A program made the translations under genes and the position numbers. A stretch of DNA of 64,000 nucleotides from Methanobacterium_D oryzae. GTDB taxonomy: Archaea > Methanobacteriota > Methanobacteria > Methanobacteriales > Methanobacteriaceae. Positions 53,392-63,368 of the stretch are shown here, piece by piece (the first letter of the stretch is position 1; every line of letters starts with the position of its first letter). Location: contig NZ_JBNPXC010000001.1 in assembly GCF_050433505.1 (NCBI RefSeq), positions 1 through 64,000 of the forward strand. Reading direction: 5' to 3'. The notes under the pieces are model-generated. The model made no database searches. It worked only from the letters and a program-made list of their open reading frames with translations, and was not told where the DNA came from.

Positions 53392-54201
53392 TTACCCATA
53401 ATACTCGCAAATTTCATTATATTCGCATTTTTCGCATTTATTTCTAAATATTTTAAATTCAGGCATTTCCTGCTTTTCAAACATTCCATTTATTGAATCA
53501 AGTACTCCAAACAGTTTATTATGTAAAATAGAATTTATTACAACTGGTCTTCGCTCGCCTATTTTTATATAATCAATGAAACCAACAAGAACCTCCTTAT
53601 TTAATTCATAATCTATTAAAATTGCATAAGCAGCGATTTGTAATGCATCAGCTAACCATACTCCACTACCCGGAGGAATTCCCGTTTTAGTTTCAATTGG
53701 ATAATAAATTCCATTAATTATCTCAATTTTATCCACCTTTCCACTTAAATTTAGTTCTTCATTTTTTAAACTGAATTCTAAAAGAGATTGTGGATAGAAC
53801 ATTTCTGCAATTTCCATTCCTCTCTTTTTAGTATTATTAAGAATGCTCTTGATTTTTAAAGCCATGAATTGAGATTCTAATTTAAAATTCTCATTTAAAT
53901 TAACACATAACTCATCTAAATTTGTAGGGTCAATTATATCCATCTTATAATACTTATTTGATGTATTTTCTATAAACTGAGGAATTTCATCAAATAAAAT
54001 ACCAAAAATATCATCAATTTCAACATTTTCCTTTATATTCCAAATATTTCTTTTAGTGATTTCTTCATAGCCCCTTCTTATTTCCTGTGAGATTTTTCCA
54101 GCTATCATTTCTTGCGTCTGGGCACTATTGTCTTGTGTGTATTTTAGATACATTTTTGCTGGACAATATACGTATTCTGAAATCGAAGAAACACTTATCA
54201 T
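53392..54201 (-). CDS. Solitary Cas4-like PD-(D/E)XK nuclease
   Basis: A 269-residue protein of the Cas4/DUF83 family: the N-terminal SEYVYCPAKMYLKY with the first cluster cysteine, the nuclease core SGKVDKIEIINGIYYPIETKTG with the D and ExK catalytic residues, QIAAYAIL, and the C-terminal cluster NKCEKCEYNEICEYYG with three cysteines. Cas4 cuts DNA ends during CRISPR spacer capture; here no CRISPR array or cas1/cas2 is in the window, so it may serve DNA repair. It lies beside an ATPase remnant. Confidence 0.85.
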   Translation of the reverse strand: MISVSSISEYVYCPAKMYLKYTQDNSAQTQEMIAGKISQEIRRGYEEITKRNIWNIKENVEIDDIFGILFDEIPQFIENTSNKYYKMDIIDPTNLDELCVNLNENFKLESQFMALKIKSILNNTKKRGMEIAEMFYPQSLLEFSLKNEELNLSGKVDKIEIINGIYYPIETKTGIPPGSGVWLADALQIAAYAILIDYELNKEVLVGFIDYIKIGERRPVVINSILHNKLFGVLDSINGMFEKQEMPEFKIFRNKCEKCEYNEICEYYG

Positions 54202-54417
54202 GTTAATTGCACCTATTCCCTCATTTAAACTAAATCATATTCCTATCCATCAGTATTAACATATTAATTTCATATCTAATTTTATATTACTCATATAAAT
54301 AGTATATGTTTTAATATTTTTTCTTTAAAATAAAAATGCATTTTAAATCAAGATTAATATTATAATAAGAATTAACATACTCCCGATCAAATCAGTTTAG
54401 ATAAAATTTTTTATTAT

Positions 54418-54617
54418 ATGCTGGTGAATACTTTGAAAATTAAAAGTTTAACTATTAAAAAATGTGAAAAGCTTAAAGATAAAGTTAAAATTGCTTTTAA
54501 GGACGATGCAAACATTTTAGTTGGCCTAATGGAGAGGGAAATTACTTCATTAGATATAATAACAGTCGTTTAAGACACTATTTATTTAATATCTTAAGGT
54601 ACAACGAGATCTTGTAA
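54418..54617 (+). pseudogene. Decayed AAA/SMC-type ATPase N-terminus
   Basis: The open frame at 54418-54573 (51 codons) begins LKIKSLTIKKCEKLKDKVKIAF and continues NILVG, like the N-terminus of RecF/OLD-type ATPases (typically KIKSLTIKNF...ILVGPNGSGK). The Walker A loop is missing: after ILVG the sequence is LMEREITSLDIIT. A frameshift near 54570 then gives RHYLFNILRYNEIL before a stop at 54617, again a part that such ATPases have. I read it as a remnant with a lost P-loop. Inferred from pattern only. Confidence 0.55.
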
Positions 54618-54790
54618 ACAAATTCATATAGTATATGTTCTAGTATTATCCACTTTAAAAAATAATATCGTCCCTAATTCTTACAAATCAGTTAAATTTG
54701 ATAGATATTTATTTAAAATTAGAATAAGGTTTATACATTACTTAAATGCTAAAAATTATCTTAGAAAGTGTTATTTTTTTACCAAATATA

Positions 54791-55069
54791 TTATTCTGAT
54801 TCTTTAATTTCTCTTATGATTGTATAATAAAAATTCATAAATTCGTTTATATGTCCCCTTATATATCCAATATCATCAATTTCATCTTCTGTAGGTTCTA
54901 ATCTTAAAACAACGAATAAATTAAGCTTTTTTTTGTCATCAATAAAAGCTTTTTCGTTATAATCGACTAATTTATCCTCAATTTTGTTTTTCCATTCGGC
55001 AGGTGAAACCATATCAATAAAACAGAGGTCAAGCCCATTATCCCCAAATGTTCCAGCAAATTCCAACAT
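54791..55069 (-). CDS. Hypothetical protein, 92 residues
   Basis: A small acidic soluble protein of unknown family. It has LDLCFIDMVSPAEWKNKIEDKL and a helical C-terminus rich in Glu. It lies between the ATPase remnant and homoserine dehydrogenase and has no visible partner. The ribosome binding site is weak, so this is a low-confidence gene. Confidence 0.5.
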   Translation of the reverse strand: MLEFAGTFGDNGLDLCFIDMVSPAEWKNKIEDKLVDYNEKAFIDDKKKLNLFVVLRLEPTEDEIDDIGYIRGHINEFMNFYYTIIREIKESE

Positions 55070-55235
55070 ACATTATTATATAGTAATTAATACTATTAAA
55101 TTTTTATTATGATCATGTTTAAAAATATCATTTGGAAAAAATTAGACTAAAAATATTGAAAGCCAAATAATCAAATAATAAAAAAGTATATTATCTATTT
55201 TCATAATTTAAAAAGAAGAAAAAGAAAAATTAGAG

Positions 55236-56525
55236 CTAATCTTCTAAAATTCTAATAAATAATGTATCTTTTTCAACGAAATCAAGGTCATTAATCATTC
55301 CTACTGCTTTTTGAATGTTTTCCTCAATTGCTTCATGTGTTACCATGAATATTGGGACTTCTTGACCTTCATCTTGTCTTTTCTGGGTTACAGATTCAAT
55401 GCTTATCTCAAATTCGCTTAAGATACCGGATATTGTATGTAAAACTCCAGGTTTGTCGATTGCTGTAAGACGTAAGTAATATTTTGATTTTATTTCGTTT
55501 ATTGCTTTTATCTTTTTAACTTCCGTATTTCCAGGACCATAAATGTTCTTGTGTTCCATATTTTCCATAATATCCAGACAATCTCCAACTACAGCGCTTG
55601 CTGTTGGCATCATTCCTGCACCCTGTCCATACATCATAACAGGCCCAACAATATCTCCAACAAGATATACTCCATTAAAAACATCATTTACAGATGCAAG
55701 AAGATGATCTTGAGGTATTAAAGTTGGGTGAACTCTAACTTCCAGTTCTCCTTCTTCAATTCTTGAAATTGCAAGTAGTTTAATAGCATATCCCAGTTCA
55801 TTTTTAATGAATTCAATATCTTCCTGCTTGATCTTGCTTATTCCTTCAACATGGAACTTATCCTGTTCTACATAGATTCCAAAGCCCAATATAGTAAGTA
55901 TAATTAACTTCTGAGCTGTATCATGCCCTTCAATATCAAAAGTTGGATCTTGCTCTGCATAACCTTTTTCTTGGGCTTCTTTTAATACATCTTCAAAATC
56001 AAGACCTTCATCAGTCATTTTTGTTAAAATGTAATTTGCAGTTCCATTGATTATACCATAGATTGATTGAATACGATTAGCAGCCAAACCTTCATTTAAT
56101 GGCTCAAGTAGAGGTATTCCACCACCCACACTTGCTTCAAAACATATTCTAACATTACTTTTATTTGCTGTTTCAAGGATCTCTTCCCAGTGTTTTGCAA
56201 GTAACGCTTTATTTGCAGTTACCACGTTCTTTCCATTAGATAAAGCTTTTAAAATAAAGCTTTTAGCTGGTTCATAACCGCCGATAAGTTCTATAACTAT
56301 ATCAATTTCTGGATCTTCTAAAATATCATTGACATCAGTTGATAAAATACTTTTATCAACTTCAATGCCCCTATCTGTTTCAATATCCAGATCAACAACT
56401 TTTTTAAGCTTTATTTTTGTGCCTACTTTCTGTTCCATAAGGTCTAAATTTCGATTAAAGGTTTCTACTACTCCTGCGCCTATTGTCCCAAATCCAATAA
56501 GCCCAACATTGTAAATATCTTTCAT
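55236..56525 (-). CDS. hom: Homoserine dehydrogenase
   Basis: A 429-residue enzyme converting aspartate semialdehyde to homoserine in Thr/Met synthesis. The NAD(P) motif GLIGFGTIGAGVV is at the start, followed by VTANKALLAKHW, the catalytic EASVGGGIPLLEP and GTANYILTKM, and a C-terminal ACT domain (about 345-420, RLTAIDKPGVLHTISGIL) for feedback control. The ACT domain is standard for the long form. Near its end the bases ATTAGCTCTAAT make a weak 5-bp hairpin including the stop. Confidence 0.95.
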   Translation of the reverse strand: MKDIYNVGLIGFGTIGAGVVETFNRNLDLMEQKVGTKIKLKKVVDLDIETDRGIEVDKSILSTDVNDILEDPEIDIVIELIGGYEPAKSFILKALSNGKNVVTANKALLAKHWEEILETANKSNVRICFEASVGGGIPLLEPLNEGLAANRIQSIYGIINGTANYILTKMTDEGLDFEDVLKEAQEKGYAEQDPTFDIEGHDTAQKLIILTILGFGIYVEQDKFHVEGISKIKQEDIEFIKNELGYAIKLLAISRIEEGELEVRVHPTLIPQDHLLASVNDVFNGVYLVGDIVGPVMMYGQGAGMMPTASAVVGDCLDIMENMEHKNIYGPGNTEVKKIKAINEIKSKYYLRLTAIDKPGVLHTISGILSEFEISIESVTQKRQDEGQEVPIFMVTHEAIEENIQKAVGMINDLDFVEKDTLFIRILED

Positions 56526-56623
56526 TAAATGCCTCCAAATAGATAAAATTATTATAATTATTATACCAATTTAACTTTTTATTTTTATTAAACTCTATCT
56601 TTTAACTGTTAAAATCCTAGATT

Positions 56624-57646
56624 TTAACGCGAAAGAATTTGTAATTCTTTCAGCTTGATGTATTCCTCAATGGATTCTCTCGTTGTACCAACAACAAGCC
56701 TATACTTAATATCTTTATCCATAACTTTCTCTAATTTACCCTTTGCAATTATTTCTTCGCCATCTTTAGCTTGACCAGAATAGGTATGTGTAAATGAAGC
56801 AATTTCAGTTATAGGGACACTTTCACCTTCTAAAATATTAACATCTTCGACTTTATAAACTGCAGGATTATCAAAAGCTCCTAATGCATCCCTAACTTTA
56901 CATTCAATCTTTGCAGTGCCCAATGGTTCATACTTTTCTTCCCCATATTTGCCCTTAATTTCATTCCAGTCACGAGTTGCAAGAATATCAAATAGAGTTC
57001 CATCAATTACTCCACGGTTATTTTTACGCTTTTCATACCATTGGAATTCTTCATAATTCAAAGATGAATCCTTTATCCTTTTTTCATATAATCTTGCCCA
57101 GTATTCGTCACTTATACTCTTTAAATCACTTTTATCTTTAATTTTTCCGAAGGTATCCATGGCTTTTTTATGATTTTTAAGTCCATAAATTACAAAATCT
57201 ATATCAGAAACAGCTGGATCATATAAACCTGGTAAAATCGAACCAGAGACTCCCATTTTTGAAAAAGGAATATTAGCATAATCTTTAAAAATATCGGCCA
57301 ATTTTACAACTTTTTGAAGCAATTCATTATTATTAGGGTTATCCATTATCTCTTTTAAGCGTTCCTCAGGTCTTAGAATTTCTTTAATCTTATCAAATGG
57401 CACTCCCATCATTTTGAGATCTTTATCAGAATCAAAAAGATATTCAGGATGTTTAGTACTTAAAAATTCATAAGCCTGTTTAGAATCTACTTTAGAATAT
57501 CTTTGTACATTTTTTGATCTTTCACCATTTGTATCTGGAATATATCTTAAAAATGAGAGGATTTTGCCCTCTGGATGTAAATAAGAAGTTGTGGCGAAGA
57601 ATAAATCATCCGTGGTGTATATGAAATCCCTAGTTCTTGCTCTCAT
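56624..57646 (-). CDS. Nucleotidyltransferase-domain protein
   Basis: A protein of about 340 residues. The nucleotidyltransferase motif GVSGSILPGLYDPAVSDIDFVIYG (about residues 140-163) carries the GS and D-x-D residues needed for metal binding. It is flanked by an N-terminal region rich in aromatic residues and a C-terminal domain with beta-like sequence (YRLVVGTTRESIEEYIKL). The family is found in methanogens with unknown role. The N-terminal 19 residues of the longer reading are very hydrophobic and AT-driven, so ATG 57646 is preferred. Confidence 0.75.
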   Translation of the reverse strand: MRARTRDFIYTTDDLFFATTSYLHPEGKILSFLRYIPDTNGERSKNVQRYSKVDSKQAYEFLSTKHPEYLFDSDKDLKMMGVPFDKIKEILRPEERLKEIMDNPNNNELLQKVVKLADIFKDYANIPFSKMGVSGSILPGLYDPAVSDIDFVIYGLKNHKKAMDTFGKIKDKSDLKSISDEYWARLYEKRIKDSSLNYEEFQWYEKRKNNRGVIDGTLFDILATRDWNEIKGKYGEEKYEPLGTAKIECKVRDALGAFDNPAVYKVEDVNILEGESVPITEIASFTHTYSGQAKDGEEIIAKGKLEKVMDKDIKYRLVVGTTRESIEEYIKLKELQILSR

Positions 57647-57877
57647 AAGTTTATTTAATTGTATCAACCTATAAATAAATAACAATTTAATTTTGAAAAA
57701 CAAAATATTTAGAAATATGCCTAATTTTATGTTTTTTAAGTTCTTTTTAAATTTATACCCTTAAATTTTATTTTTAGGCTTTGTTTTGTTTTCATTGACT
57801 TTTATTTTGAATATTTTAAAAATAAATTTAAAAATTAAAAAAGAAAAAAAATATTTTTTAATTAAAGCCCAGATATT

Positions 57878-59308
57878 TTATTTCCCAGCTATAGATTCAG
57901 AGGCATTGCCTATAGATTCATCAGTTCTATCCATTATTACTACAATAATTAGTAGTATTATAGCAATGATTGAAACTATTGTTCCAAACATGAATAAATT
58001 ACTAAATGCATGGCTGTATGTAATTGTTCCACTTAATGCGGTTCCTAAGAAGAAAGAACCTGCTATTGGTCCTATAGTACCTCCAACCCCTTTAAATGTA
58101 TTTAATATACCTACGCCAGTTCCTTCTTCATTTCTAGGTATGAAAGACATCATAAGTACCTGAAAAGCACTGGTAGTAAAACCCATTCCTATTCCAATTA
58201 ATACTAGGGCAACCGAAAGGCTAATTGAGTCTGTAACATAGTAAGCCAGCCAAAAAAGCCCCGCACTCAAAACAGGTGATCCGAGTAACAGCATACGTTT
58301 AGCACCAAACTTATCTAAAAGTACTCCTCCTAATATCGCAGTTATAAGTAACGTTATTGAAAGAGGAGTCAATAGAAGGCCACTATTCTGTACATTCGTA
58401 TTCAATACCAGCTGGGCAAATGTCGGTACATATGTAAATGCTGTGAACGTAGCAAGACCTGATAATAAAATTGCAATATTAAGCGAAAGAATTTTACTCT
58501 TTTTAAGTAAAGGAATATCCAATATTGGTTCTGACACGCGTTTTTCGTATTTAATTAAGGATATAAACAGCACTATGGAAGCTATAAATAGCGGAAGTAC
58601 AGTTATATCTGTGAATGGTAGGGTTTGAACTCTAACAAGAGCCAGCAACATGGTAGCAATTGATCCTATGAGCAATAGTGAGCCCATATAATCAATATGA
58701 GGATTTGTTTCTCCATGGCTTTCTTTGAATTTAAATGCCAATATAATTGCCAGAATACCTATTGGAATATTAACATAAAATATAGTTCTCCAACCAAAAT
58801 TCTGGATTAAGAAACCTCCTATATTTGGCCCAATAATCATAGCTAGTGATGACATGGCCATTAGTACACCCATAGTCTTTCCCCTTTGGTCTTCAGGAGC
58901 GGAATCATTCATAGTAGATATTGCAGACGGCAGAACTATGCCCGCACCAATACCTTGTATGGCCATGGAAACTATTAACGAGTAAATATCCCATGAAAAA
59001 CTGGCTGCAAATGACCCAATAATAAATGTGGCTACACCTACAATGTACAATCTTTTTCTACCAAAGACATCAGATAATTTTCCTGCAAGAGGCATTACTG
59101 CAGTCATAAATAACATAAGTACTGTCAATGTCCATGATACCAATTCAAAAGACGTGTTTAAATCTTTAGTTAAAGTTGGTAATGCAGGAATGAAGATATA
59201 TGCATCAATCCCTGTCATAAAAACTCCTAATGCTAGCACTATCATCACAAAGAATGGTGATTCCCCAATACTTTTTTTATTTGTTTTATCTGTTGTATAT
59301 TCACCCAT
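57878..59308 (-). CDS. MFS multidrug exporter, 14-helix (EmrB/QacA) type
   Basis: A 476-residue membrane exporter. Recognised by FMTGIDAYIFIPALPTL at the N-terminus, GKLSDVFGRKRLYIVG (the loop 2-3 motif), and LPSAISTMNDSAPEDQRGKTMG. The hydrophobic pattern allows 14 helices, the DHA2 group that pumps drugs by proton antiport. It is divergent from a TrmB regulator, with two identical palindromes between them, so its expression is likely controlled by that protein. Confidence 0.9.
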   Translation of the reverse strand: MGEYTTDKTNKKSIGESPFFVMIVLALGVFMTGIDAYIFIPALPTLTKDLNTSFELVSWTLTVLMLFMTAVMPLAGKLSDVFGRKRLYIVGVATFIIGSFAASFSWDIYSLIVSMAIQGIGAGIVLPSAISTMNDSAPEDQRGKTMGVLMAMSSLAMIIGPNIGGFLIQNFGWRTIFYVNIPIGILAIILAFKFKESHGETNPHIDYMGSLLLIGSIATMLLALVRVQTLPFTDITVLPLFIASIVLFISLIKYEKRVSEPILDIPLLKKSKILSLNIAILLSGLATFTAFTYVPTFAQLVLNTNVQNSGLLLTPLSITLLITAILGGVLLDKFGAKRMLLLGSPVLSAGLFWLAYYVTDSISLSVALVLIGIGMGFTTSAFQVLMMSFIPRNEEGTGVGILNTFKGVGGTIGPIAGSFFLGTALSGTITYSHAFSNLFMFGTIVSIIAIILLIIVVIMDRTDESIGNASESIAGK

Positions 59309-59396
59309 TTTATTCCTCTTATTTAATATAATTGGCTAAAAACTTAATTTAAGCAGTTATGAATAATTTTACTAATTTTTTATAGTTATTCAAATT

Positions 59397-59476
59397 AGTT
59401 GTAAATTACATTACAACTTTAGTAAAACAACTTAGTTAATATACTTTTTGGTTTAGTTGTAAACTACATTACAACT
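59397..59476. promoter_or_regulatory. Paired TrmB operators between exporter and regulator
   Basis: The 22-bp palindrome AGTTGTAA-N6-TTACAACT occurs twice, at 59397-59418 and 59455-59476, 58 bases apart. The left copy is upstream of a TATA-like ACTATAAAAAA for the leftward exporter (about 59388-59376); the right copy directly adjoins the TATA-like CTTATAATTTA (59475-59485) of the rightward TrmB gene. Confidence 0.75.
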
Positions 59477-59557
59477 TATAATTTAAAATAGATGAATAAA
59501 ATATATTTTATTGCAAATAGTAATTCATTATCTAATAACTAAAATCAGGAGATTATT

Positions 59558-60382
<825 letters not shown>

Positions 60383-60506
60383 TATAACGCTATTAAGAAA
60401 TAAAGTCGCTTATTTAATCTCTGATTTTAGAAGTTATCCTTATTTTTTAAAACTTGATAATAACCTTAATAGCTTTAATTCATTATAATTATAAATTGAA
60501 TTTGTA

Positions 60507-60887
60507 ATGATAATCTCAAGACTAAAACCTCAAAAAGACCTTAAAAATGGTATTATTAATATATCAAAGCAGGAAAAAATTAAATCCGGCATTATAATCT
60601 GTATAGTTGGCAGTTTGAATTCTGCTACATTAAGAATGGCAAATGGTAAGATTAAAAGTTTTAAAGGACCATTTGAGATTGTATCGGCTGAAGGTACTAT
60701 CTCAGAATATGGAGTACACGTACATATATCAATTTCAGATGCAGAAGGCCATGTATTTGGAGGTCATCTAAGTGAGGGTTGCATAATAAACACCACTGCA
60801 GAAATTGGCATCTTGAAATCAGATAAAACTCTTAAGAGAATATTTGACCCAGAAACAGGTTATAAAGAATTAATCATTGATGATTAA
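60507..60887 (+). CDS. PPC-domain (DUF296) DNA-binding protein
   Basis: A 126-residue single PPC/DUF296 domain: IISRLKPQKDLKNGI, IICIVGSLNSATLRMA, GPFEIVSAEGTIS, HVHISISDAEGHVFGGHL and the final family region. In plants this is the AT-hook-associated domain; the archaeal protein is a trimeric protein of unknown role with a metal-binding HVH motif. It is transcribed left to right like the following genes but with its own gap. Confidence 0.87.
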   Translation: MIISRLKPQKDLKNGIINISKQEKIKSGIIICIVGSLNSATLRMANGKIKSFKGPFEIVSAEGTISEYGVHVHISISDAEGHVFGGHLSEGCIINTTAEIGILKSDKTLKRIFDPETGYKELIIDD

Positions 60888-60927
60888 ACAAATAATAAAA
60901 AATAGAATTAAAAGATAAAGTGAAATC

Positions 60928-61500
60928 ATGAAATATAAAAAATTAGAAGAATCTCTACTTTATGATGGAAGTCCAATTGAACCATTCTGGGCTTTTAAAG
61001 AATTTAAAGTTAAAGGATCAAGTATTTTAGCATGGATTGGCCCAATGGAAATTAAACCAGAGGAACTTATAGATTATGAGGATGTAGGGCTTGAAATAAA
61101 GTCTAATAAAATGATTCATTTTATAATAGAACATTTTGATATTCAGCCTGCAGATATAAAGACTTGTTATCACAGGCAGAGATTATTTGTAATGATAGTT
61201 AAAGACATTTTAAGCGAATTAGGAATTAAAACAACTCGTAGCGGTGACGATATTTACTTTGAAGGCAGAAAGCTCAGCGTTTCAATTGCTACTTGCTCCA
61301 ATAGCAGTATGAAAATACATTTTGGCATGAATGTTAAAGATGAAGGTACTCCTGATGATGTAGAAACAATAGGGCTTTTAGAATGCAGGAAAGATTTAGA
61401 TTATAAAAAAATTCAATTGTTAGTTGATAAAATATCCGAAAGTTATATTAAGGAAATTGATTCAATTGAAGAAGATATAACAAAAACTAAAGTATTTTAG
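60928..61500 (+). CDS. DUF366 family protein
   Basis: A 190-residue protein conserved in methanogens: KYKKLEESLLYDGSPIEPFWAFKEF, IQPADIKTCYHRQRLFVMIVKDIL, SIATCSNSSMKIHFGMNV and the final GTPDDVETIGLLE. The function is unknown, and here it stands directly before queD and queE (88 bases to queD), so a role in the archaeosine pathway or its regulation is plausible. GTGAAATC precedes the ATG. Confidence 0.82.
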   Translation: MKYKKLEESLLYDGSPIEPFWAFKEFKVKGSSILAWIGPMEIKPEELIDYEDVGLEIKSNKMIHFIIEHFDIQPADIKTCYHRQRLFVMIVKDILSELGIKTTRSGDDIYFEGRKLSVSIATCSNSSMKIHFGMNVKDEGTPDDVETIGLLECRKDLDYKKIQLLVDKISESYIKEIDSIEEDITKTKVF

Positions 61501-61588
61501 ACTAAAAAATGAATATAATCAGTTTAAAATGTAAAATAATAAATATTACACCATATAATTTAAAATAGAGATTAAAAAGGTTATTAAA

Positions 61589-62074
61589 ATGAAAATAGTA
61601 ATTAATGGAATTCACGCTAATTTAAGGTTTTCATCTGCTCACATGATACCCCTCCATGAATCATGTGGTGGAATACATGGACATTCATACATTGTTGATT
61701 TAGTTATTGAAGGAGAAAGAAGTGGAGAATTTGGTTTTGTGGTTGATTTTAAAAAAGCAAAAGGGGTAGTTCGTGATATCTGCTCGAAATTGGATCACAA
61801 AGTTTTAATCCCATGTAAAAGCGATGTAGTTGAATTTACAAATAAAGATGAAAATTCAATAGAATTCACAGTTGGCCAAAAAGAATATAAGCTTCCATTA
61901 GAAGACTGTTGTCTTTTACCGCTTAAATCCACCTCTGCTGAAGATTTGGCGGAATACTTTGCCGAGGAAATATTTAAATACTTAGAAAAGATAAATAATA
62001 ACCTCTCAAGTGTCCAAGTTTGTGTAAATGAAGGTATTGGACAAGGTGCTTACTTCCAGAAAACTGCATCATGA
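61589..62074 (+). CDS. queD: 6-carboxytetrahydropterin synthase-like QueD
   Basis: A 161-residue member of the PTPS/QueD family. The zinc histidines are visible: FSSAHM and GGIHGHSY, and the catalytic cysteine precedes them in HESCGG. It converts dihydroneopterin triphosphate to 6-carboxytetrahydropterin on the path to preQ0 and archaeosine in tRNA. It overlaps nothing but is followed after 16 bases by queE. AAAAGGTTATTAAA is the likely ribosome binding region. Confidence 0.9.
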   Translation: MKIVINGIHANLRFSSAHMIPLHESCGGIHGHSYIVDLVIEGERSGEFGFVVDFKKAKGVVRDICSKLDHKVLIPCKSDVVEFTNKDENSIEFTVGQKEYKLPLEDCCLLPLKSTSAEDLAEYFAEEIFKYLEKINNNLSSVQVCVNEGIGQGAYFQKTAS

Positions 62075-62090
62075 TCTGGTGGTCAAACAA

Positions 62091-62789
62091 ATGAAAACCC
62101 ATATAAATGAGGTATTCTCAAGCATTCAAGGCGAAGGTAAACTAATTGGAAGAAGACAAGTCTTTATAAGATTTTCTGGATGTAACCTTGATTGTAATTA
62201 CTGTGATACACCACAGAGTAGAGACCCTAATTTTGGAAATCTTTATTCAGAAAATGAACTTTTTAATACTGTAGATAACTTAATAACTCCTGATTTTCAT
62301 TCTATTTCACTTACTGGCGGCGAACCATTACTACACGCTGATTTTATAAAATCTTTTTTAGAAAAACATAATTTTAGTGCACTATTAGAAACTAACGGTT
62401 CATTACCCAACGAATTAAACAAAATATTACACTTAATTTCGTATGCATCTGTAGATATTAAACTACCTGAACATTGTTCAGTTTCTAACTGGGATAATCT
62501 ATTTATGAATGAATTAGAATCACTAAATCTATTAATAGATGAGGGAATAAATACATATTGTAAGGTAGTTATATTGCCCTCTACGAAAGTTGACATGATA
62601 AGTTCAATATCATCAAAGACACGTGATGAAATTTCAGATATTTCAAAACTATCAATGGTAATTCAACCAGCATCACCACTTAAACAATGGGATAATAATA
62701 AGAAGCTGTTTGAAATTTCTGAAAAAGCAGGAGAATACATGGACGTATTAACAATACCACAAGTTCATAAAATTCTTAGAATACGGTAG
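62091..62789 (+). CDS. queE: 7-carboxy-7-deazaguanine synthase, radical SAM
   Basis: A 232-residue radical SAM enzyme of archaeosine synthesis, forming 7-carboxy-7-deazaguanine from the QueD product. The N-terminal INEVFSSIQGEGKLIGRRQVFIRFSGCNLDCNYCDTPQ contains the short QueE-type cluster motif, C-x3-C-x2-C. SLTGGEPLLHADF is the SAM-binding motif. The ATG 62091 follows GGTGGTCAAACAA; a longer reading from 62028 would overlap the end of queD and lacks support. Confidence 0.94.
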   Translation: MKTHINEVFSSIQGEGKLIGRRQVFIRFSGCNLDCNYCDTPQSRDPNFGNLYSENELFNTVDNLITPDFHSISLTGGEPLLHADFIKSFLEKHNFSALLETNGSLPNELNKILHLISYASVDIKLPEHCSVSNWDNLFMNELESLNLLIDEGINTYCKVVILPSTKVDMISSISSKTRDEISDISKLSMVIQPASPLKQWDNNKKLFEISEKAGEYMDVLTIPQVHKILRIR

Positions 62790-62801
62790 GAGGTTTTTAA
62801 A

Positions 62802-63368
62802 ATGGAAATGGAAACAAATGTAACAGTAAAAGATGCAATGACAACAAGTGTGATTACAGTAAAGTCTGAAAACAGTGTAGCAGATGCTGCTTTTTTAATG
62901 GCTCAAAACGAAGTGGGTTGTCTAATCGTGAAAAACAACGGGGAACCTGAAGGGATAATCACAGAAAGTGATATAATAAACAAAGTTGTTGCCAAAGACA
63001 TTAAAGCCAGTTCCATAAGTGTTGATGAAATAATGACTAAAAACCTCATAAAAATCGATCCTGGGAGAGAATTGAACGAAGCTGCAAGATTCATGTCAAA
63101 AATGAACATAAGAAGACTGGCTGTTGTAAAAGATGGAATGCTTAATGGCATATTAACTGCAAAAGATATTATGGCGGTTTCTCCAGAACTAACAGAAATT
63201 CTCGTTGAAAATGCAAGAATGGAAAATCAAATGGATTATCAAAATATTGAAAATCCAGTTCCTGGAGTTTGTGAAGCATGCGGAAACTTTATGGATTATT
63301 TAGACGAAATAGATGGAAAATTCGTCTGCGAAGAATGTAAAGAAGATTTAGAAGGTGATTTAACTTGA
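62802..63368 (+). CDS. CBS-pair protein with C-terminal zinc ribbon
   Basis: A 188-residue protein. Two CBS domains (residues about 8-60 and 75-130; e.g. VKDAMTTSVITVKSENSVADAAFLMAQNEVGCLIV) are followed by a four-cysteine ribbon CEACGNFMDYLDEIDGKFVCEECKED. CBS pairs bind adenosine nucleotides and regulate enzymes or channels; a metal-binding ribbon is a known methanogen variant. AGGAGGTTTTTAAA is a strong ribosome binding site. It overlaps the next CBS gene. Confidence 0.9.
   Translation: MEMETNVTVKDAMTTSVITVKSENSVADAAFLMAQNEVGCLIVKNNGEPEGIITESDIINKVVAKDIKASSISVDEIMTKNLIKIDPGRELNEAARFMSKMNIRRLAVVKDGMLNGILTAKDIMAVSPELTEILVENARMENQMDYQNIENPVPGVCEACGNFMDYLDEIDGKFVCEECKEDLEGDLT

Noticed and set aside
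53392..54201. CRISPR-Cas locus
   Set aside because: The Cas4-like gene is alone; no cas1 or cas2 and no regularly spaced direct repeats are seen in the window.
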